This document shows, piece after piece, positions 1 to 5,823 of a DNA stretch of 6,176 nt. The stretch lies in assembly GCA_964614585.1 (NCBI GenBank), contig CAZTLW010000134.1, forward strand, positions 1 through 6,176. The letters run 5' to 3'. The notes below the pieces were generated by a model that was given only the letters and a program-made list of their open reading frames with translations, ran no database searches and was not told the origin of the DNA. Position 1 is the stretch's first letter; every line of letters begins with the position of its first letter. The position numbers and the translations under genes are program-made. This stretch comes from JAHEFX01 sp964614585. Its GTDB lineage: Bacteria > Actinomycetota > Acidimicrobiia > Spongiisociales > JAENVV01.

Positions 1-1
1 C

Positions 2-985
2 CCCGAAGACCTTGCAGCGTTCGAGACGACCACGACCACGGAGGCGCCACCGACGACCACGGAGGCCACCACCACCACCACGACCGAGCCGACCACGACG
101 ACGTCGTCGACCACCACCACCACGACGATCCCGCCGACCACCACCACGACTCCCAAGGAGACGAAGCCCTCGAAGCCTGCCCCGACCACGACCACGGTGC
201 CCAAGGTCGTGGCCGCCACCTACGCCATCACCATCACGGCACCGGTGGACCGGCTCGAGACGGAGGCCGCCACCCTGACCGTGCGCGCCACGGTCTCCGG
301 GGCGATGGAGGTGCAGGTCGCCAGCACTCCCGTGTCGCCGACCGGGGGCGTCGTGGAGGCCACCGCGTCGCTCAAGCCCGGCTGGAACGAGATCTGGGTC
401 AAGGGCTGGGTCGACGGCAAGAAGGTGGCGTACGACACGGTGAAGGTGTACCGGGTCCCCGACGAGACCCAGCAGGTCGTGATCGCCTCGCCGGCCGACG
501 GCTTCGAGACGGAAGCCGCCGAGGTGACGCTCACCGGCACGGCCACCCCGGGTCTCGACCTCAAGGTGGCGGGGACGCCGACGCCGGTGGGCGCCGACGG
601 GTCCTGGACCGCGACGGTGTCCCTGACCGGCGGCTGGAACGAAATCTGGGCGAAGGGCTACGTGGACGGCCAGAAGGTCGCCTACGACTCGATCACGGTG
701 AAGCGCCACGTCGCCGAGACGGTCGACTTCACCGCCGTCCAGGCGAACGGCTCCAGCACCGAGACGCCGCCCTGGGACGAGTTCTCCGGCACGGCCACCC
801 CGGGCCACGTCGTCAAGGTCCACTCGGAGTACGGGTCGGCGGCGACGGAGGTCGGCGACGACGGCACCTGGCGGCTGCGGGTGGAGTTCACCACGGCGCC
901 CGCCGGGAAGGCCTTCGGTGTCGTGGTGAAGAACAAGACGACCGGCGAGGCATTCGACTTCACCTTCGAGTACCTCCCGGGATGA
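2..985 (+). CDS. Partial surface protein: Thr-rich stalk plus three Ig-like repeats (5' end missing)
   Basis: The frame is open from the first bases of the window to TGA at 983-985, giving 327 visible residues; the true start and any signal peptide or membrane anchor lie to the left. Visible residues 9-65 are a Thr/Pro linker (34 Thr of 57), a type common in exported actinobacterial proteins. Three beta-rich modules follow, at about 74-151, 157-236 and 240-327. Modules 1 and 2 share the motif GWNEIW-x-KG-x-VDG-x-KVAYD. Modules 2 and 3 share GTATPG and a D-G-[ST]-W turn, as in bacterial Ig-like folds of the Big_6 or glucodextranase-B-like type. Seen: repeats and stalk. Inferred: the stalk holds the Ig-like head away from the membrane or wall, probably for binding or adhesion. 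No catalytic motif is visible. The gene ends at a strong hairpin and faces a convergent neighbour. The function is unknown; an internal GTG at 197 is not a credible start because the stalk is coding. Confidence 0.85.
   Translation, partial: PEDLAAFETTTTTEAPPTTTEATTTTTTEPTTTTSSTTTTTTIPPTTTTTPKETKPSKPAPTTTTVPKVVAATYAITITAPVDRLETEAATLTVRATVSGAMEVQVASTPVSPTGGVVEATASLKPGWNEIWVKGWVDGKKVAYDTVKVYRVPDETQQVVIASPADGFETEAAEVTLTGTATPGLDLKVAGTPTPVGADGSWTATVSLTGGWNEIWAKGYVDGQKVAYDSITVKRHVAETVDFTAVQANGSSTETPPWDEFSGTATPGHVVKVHSEYGSAATEVGDDGTWRLRVEFTTAPAGKAFGVVVKNKTTGEAFDFTFEYLPG
26..196 (+). repeat. Low-complexity ACC/ACG tract encoding the Thr-rich stalk
   Basis: Runs of ACC and ACG codons encode blocks of 3-6 threonines, broken by Glu-Ala, Glu-Pro, Pro-Pro, Ser-Ser and a Lys/Pro-rich piece (residues 51-61). 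It is a near-trinucleotide repeat at DNA level and so is likely to vary in length between strains. At protein level it is a flexible linker and a possible site of O-glycosylation (inference). Confidence 0.8.
221..985 (+). repeat. Three degenerate Ig-like module repeats of about 84 codons
   Basis: Bases 380-436 (GWNEIW motif, module 1) align with 632-688 (module 2) at an offset of 252 bases. Sixteen of 19 residues are identical, while several changes are silent (GAG/GAA, GTC/GTG, GCG/GCC). A 19-base stretch at 534-552 recurs exactly at 786-804, again 252 bases apart, linking module 2 to the more divergent module 3. The constant spacing supports descent from one duplicated module rather than chance similarity. 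Confidence 0.75.
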
Positions 986-991
986 GGTCCA

Positions 992-1020
992 CCGTCCCCC
1001 GCCGCCTCGGCGGGGGACGG
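992..1020. terminator. Perfect 12-bp GC hairpin between convergent genes, probable bidirectional terminator
   Basis: Arms 992-1003 and 1009-1020 are exact reverse complements around the 5-base loop GCCTC. The hairpin begins 6 bases after the stop of the surface-protein gene and ends 3 bases before the stop of the leftward gene, so it could terminate both transcripts. No T-tract follows on either strand, so it is not a canonical intrinsic terminator. Such U-less GC hairpins are common at actinobacterial gene ends. Confidence 0.65.
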
Positions 1021-1023
1021 GCC

Positions 1024-1770
1024 TCACCCGTTCGGCCTGTGGGCGTCCGCCCGGGACTCGGCCTCGGCGACGAGGTCGGGCGGCAGGGTCCCCGCCACCA
1101 CGTCGAAGCGGCGGCCGAGGGCGGTGACCAGTGCTGCGCCCACGTCCTCGAGAGATGCCCCCGTCTCGCCGGCGACGTCGCCGGCCGTGGCCGGATCCCA
1201 GGCGAGCCCGAGGGCCGCGTACACGGGTCCGAGCACGGTCCGGATGCGGTCGCCGCCCTCGGCGACCACGACCCCGCCCACGTGGGCGGCGCCGCGGACC
1301 AGACGCTGGCCGTAGCCGGCCAGCTTCACCCGTCCCCGGGCGTGAACCGAGAACGCCCCCGGGCAGTACTCACCGGGCACCTCCCCGATGCCGGTGTCCA
1401 CGCCGAGTCCGTCGAGCGCCTCGGCGGTCAGCCCGGCGATCAGTTGGAATCGCTCCAGGATCCCGGTGCGCGGGTCGTCGGTGGGGAGGGCCATCGACAA
1501 GGCCCATGTCCCCTCGTGGAAGACGGCGGCCCGACCACCGGCGAGTCGCTCCACCGGCGCGAAACCCCCTGCCCGTGCCGCCGCCACGGCGCGGGCGTAG
1601 CCCGGAGCGGCGGCATCGGCCCGGCCGAACGCGAGGATCGGCGACGTCCGATGGAGACGGGCGACCGGTCCGACGGAGCCGATCGCGACCCGCTCGAGGA
1701 GGACGGCGGAAAGGGCCGTGTCGACGGCGGGGTCGCCGGTGCGCTCCGCAAACAGTGTGAGATCGGGCAT
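1024..1770 (-). CDS. Lipoate/octanoate protein transferase or ligase, BPL_LplA_LipB fold, LipM-like
   Basis: A 248-residue protein with one LplA-type catalytic domain, expected to attach lipoyl or octanoyl groups to the lipoyl domains of 2-oxoacid dehydrogenases or GcvH in the cytoplasm. Visible family motifs are R41-TSP (the RxxP segment), RLAGGRAAVFHEG at 75-87 (the RRxxGGGxVxHD-like substrate loop) and GRVKLAGYGQR at 146-156, with K149 as the invariant lysine. C136 lies 13 residues before K149, close to the active-site cysteine of LipM octanoyltransferases. LplA ligases lack this cysteine. The length fits a single-domain transferase and leaves no room for the C-terminal accessory domain of E. 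coli LplA. ATG at 1768-1770 has only a weak AGG directly upstream, and no good alternative start is nearby. The gene stands alone on this strand, divergent from the lipoprotein gene. Family assignment is firm; transferase versus ligase is not settled. Confidence 0.85.
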   Translation of the reverse strand: MPDLTLFAERTGDPAVDTALSAVLLERVAIGSVGPVARLHRTSPILAFGRADAAAPGYARAVAAARAGGFAPVERLAGGRAAVFHEGTWALSMALPTDDPRTGILERFQLIAGLTAEALDGLGVDTGIGEVPGEYCPGAFSVHARGRVKLAGYGQRLVRGAAHVGGVVVAEGGDRIRTVLGPVYAALGLAWDPATAGDVAGETGASLEDVGAALVTALGRRFDVVAGTLPPDLVAEAESRADAHRPNG

Positions 1771-1817
1771 CCTGTGGGAACCGATGATGCCTCTGGAACG
1801 TCGATAGGGGGATGGAC
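1771..1817 (+). promoter_or_regulatory. Divergent intergenic promoter region with a GGAAC-N17-CGTC element
   Basis: This gap must contain the start signals of both the leftward lipoyl-transfer gene and the rightward lipoprotein gene. On the + strand GGAAC (1777-1781) and CGTC (1799-1802) are 17 bases apart, resembling the -35/-10 pairs of ECF sigma factors. A second GGAAC at 1795-1799 forms a direct repeat with the first, 18 bases apart, and could instead be an operator. GGGGG at 1807-1811 is a plausible ribosome binding site for the GTG at 1818. No clear -10 box was found for the leftward gene. All of this is pattern-based. Confidence 0.35.
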
Positions 1818-2615
1818 GTGCGTAGCCGACCCCGATCCGTCCCCGCCGGCCTCGTCGCCCTGGTGGCGGTGATGGTGGTGCTGGGTGGTTGCACCGCGCC
1901 CGGCTCCGAGTTCCTCGCCGACGACGGGCCCATCCTCGACTGGGTCGGGGAGGCCGAGGGGGGCGACGACAATGCGTCGACCACCACCACCGTTCCCGAT
2001 CGCCGGGCGATCGCCGGCGTCATCTGGGTGAACGACGACCTCGCCCTCGGCGGCGACGATGCCACGCCCACCGAGGTCACGGCGCAGGTGTACGCCGCCT
2101 CGGCCGGCACCGACCGATTCGTCCAGACGGCGGCCTCGGACATCGCCCTCGTGCTGCCGGGCGTCGACGTGCCGTCGGTGGTCCCCAACGACGTGACCCA
2201 CGTCAGCAGCCAGCTCGTGTTCGACACCGTCGCCCAGCGTCTCGACGACGACCCGGCTGCGGCGTTCGGCTTCTGGACCGTGGAGCCCTACACCCAGTCC
2301 CGGTCCGTCGGCCAGCGGATGGTGCTCCTCGTGGCGGTCGACGTGGCCTCGGGCGAGCAGCAGCCCGATCCGGCCGCAACCTGCGTCCGCTTCGAGTCGC
2401 GGGGTCCGTGTGAACCAACCGCCTTCGGCGACGAGGTCGGCTGGTGGATCACCGAGGGCGGCGGCCAGACCCTCGTCTGGTACGACGCGCCGCATCGGTA
2501 CGAGTTGCGGGTCCGCGGCGACGGGAGCCGCGGCCTCGCCGAGGTGGTCGCGGCGTCCATGGTGCCGATCGAGCTGGCCATCTCGTCCTCGGGGGAGACG
2601 GGCACCCCCGGTTAG
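1818..2615 (+). CDS. Predicted lipoprotein of unknown function
   Basis: From GTG 1818 the product is about 265 residues. It starts with an Arg-rich n-region, a hydrophobic core (PAGLVALVAVMVVL) and the lipobox LGGC, so it should be cleaved before Cys25 and lipid-anchored on the outer face of the cytoplasmic membrane. An acidic, short Thr-containing linker (DDNASTTTT) follows, then a globular domain of about 195 residues that I do not recognise. That domain has two cysteines 9 residues apart (CVRFESRGPC), a possible disulfide, and a Trp-rich stretch (EVGWWITEGG). GTG 1818 is preferred because GGGGG lies 6 bases upstream and the n-region is free of Asp. ATG 1812 is in frame and possible, adding two residues, but its purine tract would abut it. 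Only 9 bases separate its stop from the downstream ABC exporter, so the two may be co-expressed. It shows no obvious resemblance to a substrate-binding protein, and exporters do not need one. Confidence 0.8.
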   Translation: MRSRPRSVPAGLVALVAVMVVLGGCTAPGSEFLADDGPILDWVGEAEGGDDNASTTTTVPDRRAIAGVIWVNDDLALGGDDATPTEVTAQVYAASAGTDRFVQTAASDIALVLPGVDVPSVVPNDVTHVSSQLVFDTVAQRLDDDPAAAFGFWTVEPYTQSRSVGQRMVLLVAVDVASGEQQPDPAATCVRFESRGPCEPTAFGDEVGWWITEGGGQTLVWYDAPHRYELRVRGDGSRGLAEVVAASMVPIELAISSSGETGTPG

Positions 2616-2618
2616 CCT
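2613..2618 (+). promoter_or_regulatory. TANNNT -10-like box before the ABC exporter gene
   Basis: TAGCCT lies exactly 6 bases before the ATG at 2625, the spacing expected when transcription begins at the start codon and the mRNA is leaderless. Its TAG is also the stop codon of the lipoprotein gene. No good Shine-Dalgarno sequence is present, only GAG at 2619-2621, which fits a leaderless start. No -35 was identified. Confidence 0.4.
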
Positions 2619-2624
2619 GAGCCG

Positions 2625-4517
2625 ATGTTCCATTCGGGCGGCTGGTTCGCCCGCCTCCAGTACGACGGGTCGGACCGGCCCTCGGTCGACCGGTCGCTCC
2701 TCGGCCGGGTCTTCGCCTACGCCAAGCCGTATCGGTGGTTGCTCGCCGGGGTGGGGGCCACGATCGTCGTCGTCTCGATCCTCAACGTCATCCCGCCGCT
2801 CCTGGTGCGCGCCCTCATCGACGAGGCGATCCCCGATGCCGACCTCGGCCAGCTCACCCTGCTCGGTGGGCTCATGGTGGCCGTGCCGCTCGTGTCGGCG
2901 GGCGTCGGCGCCGCCCAGCGGTGGCTGTCGGCCTCGGTGGGGGAGGGCATCATCTTCGACCTCCGCACCGCGGCGTTCGCCCACCTCCAGCGGATGTCGC
3001 TGCGCTTCTACACGTCGACCCGCACCGGGGAGCTGATCAGCCGCCTGAACTCCGACGTGGTCGGCGCCCAGCAGGCGGTCACCGGCACCTTCGTGACCAT
3101 CGCTTCGAATGTCGTGGCAGTGGTCACCACGCTCGTCGTCATGGTCGGCACCGACTGGCGGCTCACCCTGCTCGCGGTGGCGGCGCTGCCCCTGTTCGTC
3201 ATCCCGGCCCGGGCGGTGGCGAAGGTGCTGCGTCGCATCACCCGGGACCAGATGGAGCATGACGCCGCCATGTCGGCGATCCTCCAGGAGACGTTCAACG
3301 TGTCCGGGGCGTTGTTGGTGAAGCTGTTCGGGCGGGCCCCGGAGGAGCAGGCCCGCTATGGCGTCGAGGCCGACCAGGTGCGCTCACTCGGGATCCGACG
3401 GGCCCTCGTGGGCCGGTGGCTGTTCGCCGGGCTCGGCGTCATCTCGGCCGTCGGGTCGGCGGCCGTCTTCTGGGTCGGTGGCTGGATGGTCATCAACGAC
3501 CTCATCACGCTTGGCGACGTCGTCATGTTCTCCACCCTCACCGCCCAGTTGTACGGGCCGCTCTCGGCACTCACCAATGCTCGGGTCGAGTTCGCCACGT
3601 CGCTCGTCAGCTTCGAGCGGGTCTTCGAGATGTTGGACCTGCCGGTCGACGTGGATGACCCCGCCGACCCCGTCGAGGCCGACATCGCCGGCGTGGTCGA
3701 GTTCGACGGGGTGTGGTTCCGCTACGAGGGGGAGGAACCGATCGGCCTCGAGGCGGTTCGCCGCTTCTCGTGGCGGGCCGCCCAGCAGGACGAGGGCCTG
3801 GTCCGGACGGCGTCGGGTAGGGAGTGGGCGCTCGAGGACGTGTCCTTCCGGGTGGGCAGCGGCGAGACGCTGGCGCTGGTCGGTCCCTCGGGCGCCGGCA
3901 AGACGACGATCTCCTACCTCGTACCCCGCCTGTACGACGTCGACCGCGGGGCGGTGCGCATCGACGGCATCGACGTCCGTTCCTACCGATTGGACGACCT
4001 CGCCCACGCCATCGGCGTCGTCACCCAGGATGCCTACCTGTTCCACGACACGCTCGCCGCCAATCTCCGGTACGCCCGCCCGGACGCCACCGACGACGAG
4101 GTCGAGCAGGCCTGCCGCGCCGCCAACATCCACGAGTTCATCGCCGCGCTGCCCGACGGCTACGGGACGGTCGTGGGCGAGCGCGGACATCGGCTCTCGG
4201 GCGGGGAGAAACAGCGGGTCGCCCTCGCCCGGGTGATCCTGAAGGACCCTCGCATCCTCGTGCTCGACGAGGCCACGGCCCACCTCGACAGCCACTCCGA
4301 GGCGCTCATCCAGGAGGCCCTCGAGCGGGTGATGCAGGACCGCACCTCGATCGTCATCGCCCACCGGCTCTCGACGGTGCGGGCCGCCGATCGGATCCTC
4401 GTCGTCGACGGGGGTCGGATCCTCGAGCAGGGCACCCACGACGAACTGCTGGCTGCGGGGGGTCTCTATGCCCAACTCCACGCCACGCAGTTCGGCCCGG
4501 TGGGCGTCACCACCTGA
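2625..4517 (+). CDS. ABC exporter half-transporter (fused membrane and ATPase domains)
   Basis: A 630-residue type IV (MsbA-like) exporter subunit in the cytoplasmic membrane. The N-terminus MFHSGGWFARLQYD precedes six predicted helices, roughly 37-60, 77-95, 155-174, 179-197, 264-289 and 296-315. A TGELISRLNSDV coupling segment lies at 134-145. The nucleotide-binding domain has Walker A GPSGAGKTT (420-428, K426), Q-loop Q468, signature LSGGEKQ (524-530), Walker B ILVLDE (544-549, catalytic E549) and H-loop H580. All key residues are canonical, so a homodimer with two working ATP sites is likely. Between the first strand (WFRY, ending Y367) and WALEDVSF (401-408) is an extra segment of about 28 residues, so W401 rather than Y367 may stack on adenine. 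The ATG at 2625 gives the full conserved N-terminus. It sits 9 bases after the lipoprotein gene and 46 before the RDD gene. Substrate unknown; lipids, peptides or drugs are all possible for this family. Confidence 0.95.
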   Translation: MFHSGGWFARLQYDGSDRPSVDRSLLGRVFAYAKPYRWLLAGVGATIVVVSILNVIPPLLVRALIDEAIPDADLGQLTLLGGLMVAVPLVSAGVGAAQRWLSASVGEGIIFDLRTAAFAHLQRMSLRFYTSTRTGELISRLNSDVVGAQQAVTGTFVTIASNVVAVVTTLVVMVGTDWRLTLLAVAALPLFVIPARAVAKVLRRITRDQMEHDAAMSAILQETFNVSGALLVKLFGRAPEEQARYGVEADQVRSLGIRRALVGRWLFAGLGVISAVGSAAVFWVGGWMVINDLITLGDVVMFSTLTAQLYGPLSALTNARVEFATSLVSFERVFEMLDLPVDVDDPADPVEADIAGVVEFDGVWFRYEGEEPIGLEAVRRFSWRAAQQDEGLVRTASGREWALEDVSFRVGSGETLALVGPSGAGKTTISYLVPRLYDVDRGAVRIDGIDVRSYRLDDLAHAIGVVTQDAYLFHDTLAANLRYARPDATDDEVEQACRAANIHEFIAALPDGYGTVVGERGHRLSGGEKQRVALARVILKDPRILVLDEATAHLDSHSEALIQEALERVMQDRTSIVIAHRLSTVRAADRILVVDGGRILEQGTHDELLAAGGLYAQLHATQFGPVGVTT

Positions 4518-4526
4518 GAACGGGGT

Positions 4527-4546
4527 CCCGGGCCACCGGCCCCGGG
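4527..4546 (+). terminator. Imperfect GC hairpin after the ABC exporter gene
   Basis: CCCGGGCC (4527-4534) can pair with GGCCCCGGG (4538-4546) around an ACC loop, with one bulged C at 4543. It lies 10 bases after the exporter stop codon, with no T-tract. It could be a weak terminator or attenuator separating the exporter from the RDD gene, but such GC-rich matches also arise easily by chance in this composition. Confidence 0.3.
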
Positions 4547-4551
4547 GCGGG

Positions 4552-4557
4552 TACGAT
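4552..4557 (+). promoter_or_regulatory. TANNNT -10-like box before the RDD gene
   Basis: TACGAT lies exactly 6 bases before ATG 4564, the same geometry as the box ahead of the exporter gene. There is no Shine-Dalgarno sequence close to the ATG. This favours a leaderless transcript starting at 4564 and supports that start over the in-frame ATG at 4648. No recognisable -35 is present. Confidence 0.4.
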
Positions 4558-4563
4558 CTCGCC

Positions 4564-5823
4564 ATGGCCGACGCCTCGGCGACCTTGCTCGTCGCCTTGA
4601 TAGCCCTCCTCGCTGCCCAGACCGACGGCCCGGAGCGACGCAGGAGCATGGTCTCGCGCCTCGCCAGCCGGGCCACCGATGCCGTCACCGACGCCGTCGA
4701 CCCCGACCTCGTCATCGAGAAGGTCGACGTCGACGCCATCGTGCAACGGGTCGACGTGGACGCCCTGGCCCAGCGGATCGACGTCGACGCCCTGGCGCGC
4801 CGCATCGACCTCGACGCCCTCTTGGCCGGCGTGGACGTCGACGCCCTCGTCCAGCGAGTGGATGCCGACGCCTTGGTGCGCTCCGTCGACATCAACCAGC
4901 TGTTGAAGGAGGTCGACGTCGACGCCCTCCTCGAGTCGGCCGACGTCAACCGGCTGTTGGACCGGGTCGATGCCAATCGGCTGTTGGACCGGGTCGATCC
5001 CGACCGGCTGTTGGACCGGGTCGATGTGAACGCGCTCATGGACCGAGTGGACGTGGACGCCCTCATGGACCGGGTCGATGTCGAGGCGGTGGTCGAGCGA
5101 GCCGGGATCCCCGAGATCGTTCGCGAGTCGACCGGTCACGTGGCTGGCTCGGTGCTGGACGTGGGTCGTCGCCAGGTGGTCGGCGTCGACCAGCTCGTGG
5201 GGCGGGTCTCGTATCGCATCACCGGACGTGACCCCCGCCAGCGACCGGAGGCTCCGCCCGAGCTGGTCGTCGATGGCGCGGTGGACAAGCGCGGACGCGG
5301 CGACGTCACCGGCCACTATGCCGGGCCGCTGAGCCGTCTGGCGGCAGCCGCGATCGACCTCGGCGTGATCATCGGCGTGTACACGCTCATCACCGCGGGT
5401 ATCGCCTTCATCGCTCGATTCATCTTCAACGCCGAGCTCACCTCCGACCCATTCCGGACCGGCATCTATGCCGCCATCGTGTATGCGGCATGGGCGTTCG
5501 TCTACGACTGGATCGGCCCGGCGCTCACCGGCCGCACCGTCGGCAAACGGGTGGTGGGGATCCGCATCGTGCAGCGGGACGGCAGCACCTTGCGAGGCCG
5601 TTCCGCTTTCTGGCGGGCGGTCACCAGGCCGCTGTCGTTCCTGCTGGCCGGGCTCGGGTTCCTCGGGATCGTCATCTCTCCCGAGCGGCGGGCGCTCCAC
5701 GACGCCATGGCCAAGACGGCGGTGGTGTACGACTGGGGCGCCCGGTCGGCCAACATGCCCGCGCCGCTCACCGCCTGGCTCGACCGCCGCGACGTGCTGC
5801 CGGACGTGCCCGAGGCGCCCTAG
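4564..5823 (+). CDS. RDD-family membrane protein with N-terminal nonapeptide repeats
   Basis: A 419-residue protein in three parts. Residues 1-44 hold a short hydrophobic run (ATLLVALIALLAAQ) and a basic ERRR stretch. Residues 45-188 are sixteen tandem 9-mers with consensus VDVDALxxR, ending in AGIPEIVRE-STG. From about 250 to 395 is an RDD domain with R258 (LSRLAAA), D265 (AAID), TGRTVGKRVVGIRI at 322-335, D380 (RRALHDAMAKT) and three membrane helices near 261-285, 301-320 and 354-372. RDD proteins have mostly unknown roles; a few are linked to ion transport. I recall actinobacterial membrane proteins with similar VD-repeats ending in a P-E-I-I-R-E-S-T-G segment, so the pairing probably recurs. 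The repeat region is expected to be cytoplasmic and extended or solenoid-like (inference). Start 4564 is chosen for its leaderless-type box. ATG 4648 (M29) has AGGAG only 1 base away, too close for normal initiation. The in-frame ATG at 4468 lies inside the exporter gene and is unlikely. The stop overlaps the convergent gene. Confidence 0.85.
   Translation: MADASATLLVALIALLAAQTDGPERRRSMVSRLASRATDAVTDAVDPDLVIEKVDVDAIVQRVDVDALAQRIDVDALARRIDLDALLAGVDVDALVQRVDADALVRSVDINQLLKEVDVDALLESADVNRLLDRVDANRLLDRVDPDRLLDRVDVNALMDRVDVDALMDRVDVEAVVERAGIPEIVRESTGHVAGSVLDVGRRQVVGVDQLVGRVSYRITGRDPRQRPEAPPELVVDGAVDKRGRGDVTGHYAGPLSRLAAAAIDLGVIIGVYTLITAGIAFIARFIFNAELTSDPFRTGIYAAIVYAAWAFVYDWIGPALTGRTVGKRVVGIRIVQRDGSTLRGRSAFWRAVTRPLSFLLAGLGFLGIVISPERRALHDAMAKTAVVYDWGARSANMPAPLTAWLDRRDVLPDVPEAP
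4696..5127 (+). repeat. Sixteen tandem 27-bp units encoding VDVDALxxR nonapeptides
   Basis: The 432-base tract is in perfect 27-base phase with no insertion. Position 1 is Val/Ile, position 2 Asp, position 3 hydrophobic, position 4 Asp/Asn, position 6 Leu/Val, position 7 aliphatic, Met or Ala, and position 9 mostly Arg. Units 10-12 are nearly identical in DNA: the 21 bases at 4951-4971 recur exactly at 4978-4998 and 5005-5025. They use the otherwise uncommon TTG leucine codon. Units 13 and 14 also share CTCATGGACCG. Unit 8 (VDINQLLKE) and unit 16 (AGIPEIVRE) are the most diverged. Confidence 0.9.

Noticed and set aside
26..196. ACC/ACG tract as a non-coding microsatellite
   Set aside because: It is in frame with the Ig-like modules and gives a typical exported-protein Thr stalk.
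982..1872. A 296-codon + strand frame across the lipoyl-transfer gene
   Set aside because: The opposite strand encodes clear LplA-fold motifs, while this frame has none and is Gly/Arg-rich.
1440..3260. A 606-codon open frame on the - strand
   Set aside because: It lies antisense to the lipoprotein, the exporter and part of the lipoyl-transfer gene. Its product is low-complexity (Arg/Gly/Asp/His-rich) with no domain, as expected for a shadow frame in high-GC DNA.
4468..4563. Upstream ATG extension of the RDD gene, overlapping the exporter gene
   Set aside because: The added 32 residues are out of frame with the conserved exporter C-terminus and look non-coding; a leaderless-type box points to 4564 instead.
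3384..5066. A 560-codon open frame on the - strand with an STR/ASTSTR repeat
   Set aside because: It is antisense to the exporter and the nonapeptide tract. Its apparent repeats are only the reverse reading of the 27-bp units.
4696..5127. CRISPR-like or origin-iteron array
   Set aside because: The 27-bp periodicity has no spacers, stays in reading frame throughout and encodes a conserved nonapeptide, so it is a coding repeat.
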